Part shown: positions 1 to 6,581 of the stretch, in pieces | How the letters are laid out: every line of letters begins with the position of its first letter | Position numbering within the stretch: position 1 is the first letter of the stretch | Source of the DNA: Myxococcus sp. RHSTA-1-4 | GTDB lineage: Bacteria; Myxococcota; Myxococcia; Myxococcales; Myxococcaceae | Length of the DNA stretch: 64,000 bases | Direction: 5' to 3' | Assembly: GCF_020037125.1 (NCBI RefSeq) | Contig: NZ_JAIQDG010000048.1 | Location: 1-64,000 of the forward strand | Notes under the pieces: generated by a model | Database searches by the model: none | What the model was told of the DNA's origin: nothing | What the model saw: the letters and a program-made list of their open reading frames with translations, nothing else | Made by a program: the position numbers and the translations under genes

Positions 1-58
1 TTTTTCCGCGTCCGGCGTCGCGGGCGCCTGGGCCCGGGTCGGGCCTGGCGCCGCGGTG

Positions 59-1027
59 CTACGGCACGCGGAGGACGACCTTGCCGACGGTGTTCCGCCC
101 TTCCAGTTGGCGGTGCGCCTCGGCGGCCTGGGCCAGGTCCAACACCAGTCCCACCTGCATCCGCAGCCGGCCTTCGACGAGCTCCGCTCGCAAGGCCTCA
201 CGCGCCTGGCGCTGCAGCTCCGGCGGGTGGATGGTGTGCAGCCAGTAGGCACTCACCTTCAGGGATTTTTCAAACAGGGACTCCACGTCCACCGGTGGGG
301 GCTGGCCGCTCGCATTGCCGTAGCTCACCAGGTGTCCAAAGGGAGCCAGTGACTCCAGGCTGCTCTTCCAGGTGCTCGCGCCCACCGAGTCCAGGACGAG
401 CTCCACGCCCCGGCCTCCCGTCAGCGCGCGGACCCGCTCCGCCACGTCGCCTTCGCTGTAGAGGAGGACCTCGTCGGCGCCGTGCTCTCGCGCGAGCCGC
501 GCCTTGCTTTCAGTCGACACCGTCCCCAGCACCCGCGCGCCCGCCGCTTTCGCGAGTTGAATCGCCAGCAGGCCCACTCCGCCAGCGGCGGCATGGATGA
601 GCACCGACTGGCCCGCGGAGAGCCGGCCCATGGTGTGGACGAGGTGCCAGGCCGTCAGCCCCTGCACGAGCAGCCCGGCGCCTTCCTCGAAGGACACGCG
701 CTCGGGGAGAACGAGCAGTGCCTCCTCCCGTGCGGTCGCGAGCTCAGCGTAGCTCCGCACCGTCAGGGCCACCACGCGGCGGCCCAGCCAGCTCGCGTCC
801 ACTCCGGGGCCCACGGATTCCACCACTCCCGCCGCCTCACTCCCGAGGATTCGCGGCAGCGGGGCCTGGGCGTCGTAGAGGCCTCGCCGGCGCTCGGTGT
901 CCGCGAAGTTCACTCCCGCCGCCCGGACCCGGATGCGCACCTCGCCCGGACCCGGCACCGGGTCCGGAACCTCCTCGAGACGCAGCACCTCCGGCCCACC
1001 CACCTCGTGATAGCGAATGGCTTTCAT
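59..1027 (-). CDS. NADPH:quinone oxidoreductase (zinc-free MDR family)
   Basis: A 322-residue cytosolic medium-chain reductase of the quinone oxidoreductase/zeta-crystallin type, expected to reduce quinones or enones with NADPH. The N-terminal GroES-like barrel starts at MKAIRYHEVGGPEVL. The Rossmann nucleotide-binding motif HAAAGGVG is at residues 145-152, and the paired cysteines that hold zinc in alcohol dehydrogenases are absent, as in the zinc-free branch. The reading frame stays open a further 77 codons upstream, but that stretch is Arg/Pro-rich and unlike the family, so the ATG at 1027 is preferred. Length matches the usual 320-330. It stands alone, leftward, with nothing co-transcribed in view. 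The physiological substrate cannot be read from sequence. Confidence 0.88.
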   Translation of the reverse strand: MKAIRYHEVGGPEVLRLEEVPDPVPGPGEVRIRVRAAGVNFADTERRRGLYDAQAPLPRILGSEAAGVVESVGPGVDASWLGRRVVALTVRSYAELATAREEALLVLPERVSFEEGAGLLVQGLTAWHLVHTMGRLSAGQSVLIHAAAGGVGLLAIQLAKAAGARVLGTVSTESKARLAREHGADEVLLYSEGDVAERVRALTGGRGVELVLDSVGASTWKSSLESLAPFGHLVSYGNASGQPPPVDVESLFEKSLKVSAYWLHTIHPPELQRQAREALRAELVEGRLRMQVGLVLDLAQAAEAHRQLEGRNTVGKVVLRVP

Positions 1028-1341
1028 GCGCTGTCTCCATAACGCCCGGCTGCAATCGCTGCCCGTGCCGCGGGGCTTTGTTCTCCGCCGCTCCTGAGGC
1101 AAGGCCTGGGCTTCCTCTCGCCTTGAAACATGCGCCGGCGCGTGGGCACGTCTCACGCGGCGGAACGTGATTCGCGGCGCTCGGGGGCTCCCGGGTCCGC
1201 TGGGAGTGTCTGCCTTCCGCTGCGACTGGCGCGAAACGCCGGAACCCCGCGTTTCCACACGGGAAAACCCTCGTGTGACTGGCCTCGCACGTCCTGGCTT
1301 GATTGAGTGTTGCTCCCCACCGTTACCGAGGAGCCTCTCGT
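1028..1341. other. Intergenic region between divergent genes, nothing recognised
   Basis: About 310 bases separate the leftward quinone reductase from the rightward outer-membrane protein. It must hold both promoters, but no convincing sigma-70 or sigma-54 promoter, operator or RNA structure stands out. Open frames here are extensions of the neighbours or GC-rich shadows. Confidence 0.5.
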
Positions 1342-1785
1342 ATGAAGTTGCTTCGTTCCTGTCTCGGCGGTCTGCTCGCGCTGGGTCTCTTCTTCGTCCC
1401 CACGGCCTCCGAGGCCGCCGCCGTCCGAGCCGGGCTCGGGGCCGACTACTGGATGGACCAGAGCGCCGCCTTCAGCTTCACGCTCGGCGTGGAGGGAAGA
1501 ATCGCGGGGCCCCTGTCCGTCGGAGCTCGCTTCGGAGCGGCGCTCATCACCGATGGGAATGACGTCGGCATCCCGCTCGACCTCTACCTGCGCGCCAACG
1601 TCGCGCGCAGCGTCTACATCGAGGGCATGGCCGGGCCGTGGATTGTCTTCGGCCGGGGCGATGAGTTCCGTGCCCACGCCGCCTTCGGCTTCGGCCTCCA
1701 GGGCAAGGCGGCCAGCATCGGTCTCGAGGTGGGCTACCTCGACCCGGAGCCCATCATCGGCCTTCGCCTGGGCTACAAGTTCTGA
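1342..1785 (+). CDS. Small exported outer-membrane beta-barrel-like protein
   Basis: A 147-residue exported protein. A clear Sec signal peptide (MKLLRSC, then a Leu/Gly-rich core, then ASEAAA) is followed by alternating short hydrophobic stretches and glycines and a C-terminal aromatic, ending GLRLGYKF, the pattern of small outer-membrane beta-barrels. The ATG at 1342 is chosen because GAGGAG lies 6-11 bases upstream and the signal peptide begins there; an upstream in-frame start at 1303 adds only non-signal residues. No named family is recognised. It faces slyX, with a gap of 3 bases, so the two are convergent. Function unknown; a structural or sensory barrel is inference. Confidence 0.75.
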   Translation: MKLLRSCLGGLLALGLFFVPTASEAAAVRAGLGADYWMDQSAAFSFTLGVEGRIAGPLSVGARFGAALITDGNDVGIPLDLYLRANVARSVYIEGMAGPWIVFGRGDEFRAHAAFGFGLQGKAASIGLEVGYLDPEPIIGLRLGYKF

Positions 1786-1788
1786 GCC

Positions 1789-1989
1789 TCAGTAGTGCGG
1801 TGGACGCTCCTGCTGCCGGGCGTCCACCAGCCCGGGGTCCCCCGCCAGCTTCTGCTTGAGCACCTCCACCTCCGCCTTCAGCGCGGCGATGGTCTTCTGC
1901 TGCTCGTAGAGCACGTCGCTCAGTTCCTGCAGCATCTCCTGCTGCTGCATGTAGCGGACTTCCAGCTCGGCAATGCGCATTTCGTCCAT
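1789..1989 (-). CDS. slyX: SlyX family protein
   Basis: A 66-residue, almost wholly helical coiled-coil protein. The order RIAELE, then a heptad region with LQELSDVL and EQQKTIAALKAEV, and the terminal PPHY are hallmarks of SlyX, a widespread small protein of unknown biochemical role first seen beside the slyD peptidyl-prolyl isomerase in enterobacteria. Length fits the family (about 70). The ATG at 1989 is used; a second Met three codons later is possible. No slyD is nearby. It diverges from the small TPR gene at 2054 with 64 bases between them. Confidence 0.9.
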   Translation of the reverse strand: MDEMRIAELEVRYMQQQEMLQELSDVLYEQQKTIAALKAEVEVLKQKLAGDPGLVDARQQERPPHY

Positions 1990-2053
1990 GCGGGGCTACC
2001 CTTAACCCGGAGCGGCCTCTCGCGTCCCCCTCCGGCCGCCGGTTCTGCCCGCC

Positions 2054-2353
2054 ATGAACGTCCAGGAACACATCCAGCGCTCCCGCGAGCTCCTCGCCCG
2101 TGGCCAGCCCGAGCTGGCGGAGTCCGCCCTGAGCGATGCCATCGACGCCGCCGTCGCCACCGAGGACATCGTCCTTCTCACACAGGCCCGCTTCGCCCTC
2201 GGCGAGCTGCTCTTCCAGCAGGGGCGCGACGACGAGGCGCTCCCCTACCTCCAGGCCGTCGTCCGGACCGAGCGCGTGGACGGCTCCGTCGACGCCGAGG
2301 TGAAGGCTTCCGCGCGCATGTTGCGGCAGATTCGCGGAATCGAGCCTCGCTGA
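2054..2353 (+). CDS. Small TPR-like helical protein
   Basis: A 99-residue soluble protein made of about two and a half helix-turn-helix units of tetratricopeptide type: one near residues 5-35 (RSRELLARGQPELAESAL) and one near 42-70 (ARFALGELLFQQGRDDEALPYL). Such proteins are adaptors; the partner is unknown. The ATG at 2054 gives a clean N-terminus but has no strong Shine-Dalgarno sequence. It converges on another, much longer TPR gene (2378-3409) with a gap of only 24 bases, which may be coincidence. Confidence 0.7.
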   Translation: MNVQEHIQRSRELLARGQPELAESALSDAIDAAVATEDIVLLTQARFALGELLFQQGRDDEALPYLQAVVRTERVDGSVDAEVKASARMLRQIRGIEPR

Positions 2354-2377
2354 ACGTCCCGGCCGCCGCCGTGTGGG

Positions 2378-3409
2378 TCAGGGAATGCTGCACGACTGCC
2401 GGATGAGCTCCTCCCGCCCGGAGAAGCGGCGCTCCAGGTCCATCCGCGTCAGCCGCGCATCGCTGATGCGCCCTTCTTCGAGCTGCATCGCGCACATCGC
2501 CGCCAGCGCCTTCGGGCTCTCGAGGTCCAGCTTGTCCGCCTGCCGCAGGGCCTCCTCCGCCACCTCCGCGTTCCCCAGCCGGTGCCACGCCAGCCCCAGC
2601 TCGAAGAAGGCGATGGCCAGCTTCGGGTCCTCCTCCGTCGCCTTCTGGAAGAGCTTCGCCGCCTCCGCGTCCCGTCCCTCGGCTGTCCACACCCGGCCCT
2701 GTTCCACCAGCAGCCTGGCTCGCGGTACCTGGCCTTCGAGCGAGTGCAGCACGCGCCGTGCCTCATCCCCGCGCTTCGCGGCGCTCAGCAGCCGCGCGTA
2801 GCGCAGGCCCACCAGCGGGTCGGCGGGCGTCTTGCCGTGGGCTCGTCCCAGTGACTTGGCCGCTCCCGCGACGTCCCCGTCCTTCTCCTGAAGCTCCGCC
2901 CGCAGCAGGTCCGGCCGGGCGTCCGCCGGGGCCAGCCGTGCCGCCCGCTCCAGCGCGGAGCTCACACACCGGTCCATCCGCTCCACGTCGCAGATGCGCG
3001 CGAGCAGCAGCTGCGTCTCCACCGCGTTCGGGTCCCTGCGCTCCGCCTCCTGGGCCAGCTCTCGCGCCTCGGCGGGGGCACCCTCCAGCAGCAGCTCCGC
3101 GGCCTCGCGCAGCTCCGCGGGCGTCGCCTTCGGGTGCTCCCGCAGTGGCAGCAGGAAGGGCGCCCGTTGCTCCGCGTTGGGCAACACGCGGGCGATGGCC
3201 AGCTCCTGCTCGGGCATGTTCCTGGGGAGGAAGAGCGGAATCAGGTGGATGAGCAGGGCGACGCCGGACACCACCAGTGCTCCCCGCAGTCCATGGTCGA
3301 GCCCACGCCGGCGCCGGCCCTCGGAGGGCGCCTCCGGGGCGGCCCCTGTCGTCAGCGACGGATTGTCCACGCGCTTCTCTCGCTCCCTCTCAGCCAGCCG
3401 TCCTTCCAT
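2378..3409 (-). CDS. Membrane-anchored TPR protein
   Basis: 343 residues. A charged cytoplasmic N-terminus (about 45 residues) is followed by one transmembrane helix, GALVVSGVALLIHLIPLFL, and then a long TPR solenoid from about residue 90 to 330, with repeats such as LLLEGAPAEARELAQEAERRDPNAVETQLLLARI in pieces of 34 residues. Repeats show the usual small-residue spacing (A-x(3)-A, final Pro). It resembles membrane-tethered TPR scaffolds common in myxobacteria, so a role in assembling a periplasmic complex is inferred. The start at 3409 has a strong GGGAGGGGAG-type ribosome site. The adjacent upstream gene (3455-3799) is on the same strand, 45 bases away, so they may share a transcript. Confidence 0.8.
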   Translation of the reverse strand: MEGRLAEREREKRVDNPSLTTGAAPEAPSEGRRRRGLDHGLRGALVVSGVALLIHLIPLFLPRNMPEQELAIARVLPNAEQRAPFLLPLREHPKATPAELREAAELLLEGAPAEARELAQEAERRDPNAVETQLLLARICDVERMDRCVSSALERAARLAPADARPDLLRAELQEKDGDVAGAAKSLGRAHGKTPADPLVGLRYARLLSAAKRGDEARRVLHSLEGQVPRARLLVEQGRVWTAEGRDAEAAKLFQKATEEDPKLAIAFFELGLAWHRLGNAEVAEEALRQADKLDLESPKALAAMCAMQLEEGRISDARLTRMDLERRFSGREELIRQSCSIP

Positions 3410-3454
3410 GCCTCCCCTCCCGGCGTGCCGCCAGCACTTCGTGCCCGGGGTGCC

Positions 3455-3799
3455 CTACACCGCACGGAGCCGGGGCCGCAGCCCCGAGGGCAGCTCCAGG
3501 CCGCAGCTCCAGCACAGCTCGAAGTTGCCCGGGTTCTCCTCCCGGCAGCGCGGGCACTCCACCGAGCGCTCCGCGGCTTCCTGGTTCTCCCGCAGCTCCG
3601 CCAGCAGCTCGCGCGCGTGCTCCACCTCGTGAGGCCAGAGCCAGAGCTCCACCCACGTCTCGCCGCTGGGAATCTCCCCGCTGAGCGGAGCCAGCGCCTC
3701 GCCGCGCACCTCGACGGCCAGCCCAGCGGCCTCCAGCGCACCCGCCAGCAACCGCGCCTCTCCTACCGTGCGATGCACGGAGAACTGCACCCGCTTCAT
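3455..3799 (-). CDS. DUF2007-type protein with C-terminal zinc ribbon
   Basis: 114 residues in two parts. Residues 1-75 (MKRVQFSVHRTVGEARLLAGALEAAGLAVEV, read in pieces) have the small ferredoxin-like layout of the DUF2007 'putative signal transducing protein' family, where a gene-internal helix is followed by a receiver-like beta strand. Residues 80-105 form a zinc ribbon: CPRCREEN followed by CWSCGLEL, four cysteines in CxxC-x(n)-CxxC spacing. The open frame extends 35 codons further upstream with composition unlike the family, so the ATG at 3799 is chosen. Partner and function are unknown; zinc binding is a confident inference from the cysteines. Confidence 0.75.
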   Translation of the reverse strand: MKRVQFSVHRTVGEARLLAGALEAAGLAVEVRGEALAPLSGEIPSGETWVELWLWPHEVEHARELLAELRENQEAAERSVECPRCREENPGNFELCWSCGLELPSGLRPRLRAV

Positions 3800-3979
3800 C
3801 TCTCTGTCTTCACAGAACACCGCGCCCCCGGCAACCCCACCTGCTCCTACGTTCGCGCTCGTTCCCTGACCTGCCAGCTCACCCGATGAGACGGAGCGGC
3901 TCATCCGCCGGCCGCAGCGATTCGAAAGCGGGGCGCATCGCGGGGTGAAGGACCACTGGATGGAGCCCGGGCCGGCGCG

Positions 3980-4396
3980 CTACTCCTCGTCACGCAACTC
4001 GTGGGGGAGCACGACGTGCGCCCGGCGTGGGGCTCTCGCGTGCAGCTCGGCCGTCAGCAGCGCATCCAGCTCCGCGAGGAGCGCGTCGTAGGCGGCGCCT
4101 GCTCCCCGTGCGGGCAGCCGCTTCGCCGCGAGCCGGACCCGCGGTGTCTCCTCGTCCTCGAAGGCCAGCGTCACGGCCATCCCGTCCGGGCCGCCCGCCT
4201 GCGGCACCATCATGACGGGCACCGGGCCACGGCCGGCCTCGTCAATCAGCGGGCCCAGCCGGCGGCTCTCGTCCGCTGTCAGGGCGCGTTCGGCCACCAC
4301 CTCGCCCTGCTCGAGCACCTTGAGGTGCTCCAGTCCTTCCAGCCGCAGCGCCTGCGCTCCCGTGTTCGTCCGGCCGCTGCGCTCGTAGGTCACCAT
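3980..4396 (-). CDS. Small protein with emfourin-like layout
   Basis: 138 residues, cytosolic by lack of signal. The opening VTYERSGRTNTGAQALRL, a central LTADESRRLGPLIDEAG and a later PDGMAVTLAFEDEE followed by a terminal helix (ALLAELDALL) follow the order seen in emfourin-type inhibitors of thermolysin-like proteases (beta strand with RSGG, helix with LxxLxxxAG, then a PDxxxY-like strand). Here the Tyr of the last motif is Met and the GG is GR, so the assignment is tentative. The ATG at 4396 is used; the frame is open upstream to 4525. No thermolysin-type protease is next to it, which weakens the inhibitor reading. Confidence 0.55.
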   Translation of the reverse strand: MVTYERSGRTNTGAQALRLEGLEHLKVLEQGEVVAERALTADESRRLGPLIDEAGRGPVPVMMVPQAGGPDGMAVTLAFEDEETPRVRLAAKRLPARGAGAAYDALLAELDALLTAELHARAPRRAHVVLPHELRDEE

Positions 4397-4618
4397 CCTC
4401 ACGCGTCCATCACCCCCTCGGGCAGAGGAGTAGGCACCCCGGCTCGCGGCGGCATCCCGGTCCGCCCACGTCCCCTCACGCCACGTCGCGCGAGCCCCGG
4501 CCGGGCGTGCGCTTCCCGACACCACGCGGGCCCCCCGGCCGAGTGTCCCGCCCGGGCGTTCTCCCTACTTTCCGCTCCGCTCCCGGGCATTCCCGCCCGG
4601 GACACCCGAGGTAGGTCC

Positions 4619-4846
4619 ATGAGCAAGGACAGCGGCAGGACGCCCACTCCCAACGATCAGCGCTCGAACACGAAGAACCCGAACAACCCCGCGCAGAAGT
4701 CCGCGCAGGAGAACCGTTCCAACCAGATGAACCCCAACAACCCCCGCCACTCGTCCAACAACCCGGGCGGCGGTGGCGGCAACTCGGGTGGCTCCACGCC
4801 GGGCTCGGGCTCCGGCGGCGGCTTCGGCTCCTCGAACAAGAGCTGA
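4619..4846 (+). CDS. Small Asn/Pro/Gly-rich low-complexity protein
   Basis: 75 residues with no recognised family. The first half is unusually rich in Asn, Lys, Gln and Pro (NTKNPNNPAQ, NQMNPNNPRH) and the second is almost pure Gly/Ser (NNPGGGGGN to GGGFGSSNKS). There are no hydrophobic cores, signal peptide or cysteines, so it is expected to be disordered. The ATG at 4619 has GAGGTAG just upstream. Asn codons are rare in this GC-rich genome, so the composition is selected rather than drift. The repeated Asn-Pro-Asn-Asn-Pro unit occurs twice with variation. It might be a stress, matrix or spore protein, but nothing in the sequence proves that. Confidence 0.7.
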   Translation: MSKDSGRTPTPNDQRSNTKNPNNPAQKSAQENRSNQMNPNNPRHSSNNPGGGGGNSGGSTPGSGSGGGFGSSNKS

Positions 4847-4903
4847 GTCCGAGCGACGCTTCGCACCTCCAGGGCCGGGGAGGGTCGGCCTGGGGCCCTG
4901 GGG

Positions 4904-4957
4904 CGGTGGCGCGGTGCGGACTCGCGGAGCTTCCTGCCCGCGCCCACCGCGCCACCG
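4904..4957. terminator. Long inverted repeat between convergent genes
   Basis: A 12-base arm at 4905-4916 (GGTGGCGCGGTG) is matched perfectly by its complement at 4945-4956 and extended by a C-G pair outside, with a 28-base loop. It lies between the stops of two convergent genes. No T-run follows, so it would be a GC-rich stem terminator for either strand at best. Confidence 0.45.
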
Positions 4958-5007
4958 TGTCTACTCCGGGGGCACGCCGCGTCCGCGCGTCTTCGCAGGG
5001 GGCCTCG

Positions 5008-5832
5008 TCAGCGGGACTTCGGAGCGCACTCGCCTTCGCCGCGGAAGTGGCCCACCGTGCGCACCAGCGCCGTGACGAAGTCGCGCAGGTTGCGCACGTT
5101 GCCCACGCCGCCCGTGCCGTACTGGCCCTGCGGCAGCTCCGTGAGGTCCACCGCCTGGAGTTCCTCCAGCGTCACCTCGCCGTCAGGCCCCGCGATGCCC
5201 AGCTTGTCCGCGGCGGCCAGCGCGTCGAAGCGCATCTTCGCGGCCGGAGACTGCAGGTCGTCGAAGAAGAGGTGGTCGCCGTGCAGCGTGAGCTCCACCG
5301 TCTCCTCTCCCTCCTTCGGTACCGTCACGCCCTTGCCCAGGTCCGGGCTCTCGCAGTGCTCATAGAGCGTGTCCGTGGGGAAGCCCCACGCGAAGCGCTT
5401 CGTCACCGAGCCCTTCGTGGCCGTGCCCTCCACGTAGATGGAGTAGCCCTCCGCCTTCATCCGCTCCACGTCCCGCGCGTCCGCGTTGCCCGCCACCGCC
5501 TCCGGCCAGGGCGCAATCGCGTAGCTGACGTGCTCCCACTCCTTCGCCGGCAGGTCCTTGAAGGTCTCCACCACCACCGGTCCGGACTTGTGCACGTCGA
5601 ACACCTTCGACGGGCCCTGCTCCGCGGCCGTCTCGTCGCTCGAGGCCACCTTCACCTCGCCCAGCATCACCAGGAACTTGCCGTACTTCACCGTCCAGCC
5701 GTCCGCGAAGGCGGCCGCGGGGATTTCCTTCTCGATGAAGTCCTCGCCGTAGGTGGTGAAGGTGACGGTGCCCGTGCCCTCACTGCACGCGGCCAGCCCG
5801 AGGAACGACAGCCCCAGCATCCACTTCTTCAT
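5008..5832 (-). CDS. Lipoprotein downstream of TonB receptor, copy 2
   Basis: 274 residues. MKKWMLGLSFLGLAACSEG is a lipoprotein signal with lipobox LAAC. The mature part has an acidic beta-rich domain with GWTVKYGKFLVMLGEVKV near residues 45-65, matched by a similar segment in the next gene upstream (GWTVTLESAHASVGPVRF), so the two lipoproteins are probably related. Near the C-terminus AGPDGEVTLEEL resembles a single EF-hand-like loop. There are two histidine-containing patches (FDVHKS, LHGDHLF). The start overlaps the stop of the upstream gene (ATGA), so it is translationally coupled as the last gene of a four-gene operon. A role in capturing the substrate of the TonB receptor at the outer membrane is inferred from position. 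Confidence 0.78.
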   Translation of the reverse strand: MKKWMLGLSFLGLAACSEGTGTVTFTTYGEDFIEKEIPAAAFADGWTVKYGKFLVMLGEVKVASSDETAAEQGPSKVFDVHKSGPVVVETFKDLPAKEWEHVSYAIAPWPEAVAGNADARDVERMKAEGYSIYVEGTATKGSVTKRFAWGFPTDTLYEHCESPDLGKGVTVPKEGEETVELTLHGDHLFFDDLQSPAAKMRFDALAAADKLGIAGPDGEVTLEELQAVDLTELPQGQYGTGGVGNVRNLRDFVTALVRTVGHFRGEGECAPKSR

Positions 5833-6581
5833 TGCGCGGCTCCTTCTACCCACGTCACGACGTAGGTGGTGGTGTCCTCCACGCCGCGCACCAGCGCGTT
5901 CTGCGCCTGGCTCCCGGCGGGGAACGTATAGACGCCATCCGCGTCCGGGTCGGCCGCGGTGGCGAAGTCGATGCGGCCCAGCCACTTCCCCAGGTCCACC
6001 GCGATGCGCACCCGCCCGGCCTCCATGCCCAGGGACTTTTCGAAGCGTACGCCGGCCACGGGCGAGGGGAGGTCCACCACCGCGTCGAAGCGCACCGTGC
6101 CTCCATCCGTGTTGCGCGCCGTACCCTTCAATCGCACCGCGTGGCCGCTCAGTACACCCTGGGCATCCGTTGCCGCCGTGGGTGCCGCCAGCGTCAGCTC
6201 CATGGAGCCGTACTCGCCCGTCACCGCGCTGGCGTCTCCCAGCGTGGCTCCCGTGAGCAGGTCCACCGTGCTCGTGGTCAGCACCTCACCCAGCGCGTCG
6301 CCCGGGACGTAGTGCCCCGGGTGCGCGTGTGCCGTGCCTCCGATGAGCGAGTACCAGTCGAAGCGGGACAGCAACACGCGGCCCTCGAAGAAGCGCACCG
6401 GGCCCACGGACGCGTGTGCGGACTCCAGCGTCACCGTCCAGCCTCGCTCGTTGGCTCCGGTGGGGAGGGTGGCCGAGACTTCGACGGGGAAGACGCGGCG
6501 CTCCGCCTCGCTGCCACAGCCGCTGAGGACCGTGGACGCGGCCAATGCCAGCGCGCCCGTCAGGATGTGTCTGCGAATCAC
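5829..6581 (-). CDS. Lipoprotein downstream of TonB receptor, copy 1
   Basis: 250 residues beginning with GTG at 6581, chosen because GGAGG sits 8 bases upstream and because the GTG overlaps the TonB-receptor stop as GTGA. The N-terminus is a lipoprotein signal ending in LSGCGSE. The body contains ERGWTVTLESAHASVG, then a His-rich patch GTAHAHPGHYVPGD that could bind a metal, then beta strands. It resembles the following lipoprotein (5008-5832) in the GWTV segment and overall order, suggesting duplication. Coupled translation to both neighbours indicates a fixed stoichiometric role with the receptor. No named domain is recognised. Confidence 0.78.
   Translation of the reverse strand: MIRRHILTGALALAASTVLSGCGSEAERRVFPVEVSATLPTGANERGWTVTLESAHASVGPVRFFEGRVLLSRFDWYSLIGGTAHAHPGHYVPGDALGEVLTTSTVDLLTGATLGDASAVTGEYGSMELTLAAPTAATDAQGVLSGHAVRLKGTARNTDGGTVRFDAVVDLPSPVAGVRFEKSLGMEAGRVRIAVDLGKWLGRIDFATAADPDADGVYTFPAGSQAQNALVRGVEDTTTYVVTWVEGAAQ

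Noticed and set aside
3980-4396. Firm assignment as an emfourin protease inhibitor
   Set aside because: Only the order of weak motifs agrees; key residues differ and no thermolysin-type protease is adjacent, so it is kept tentative.
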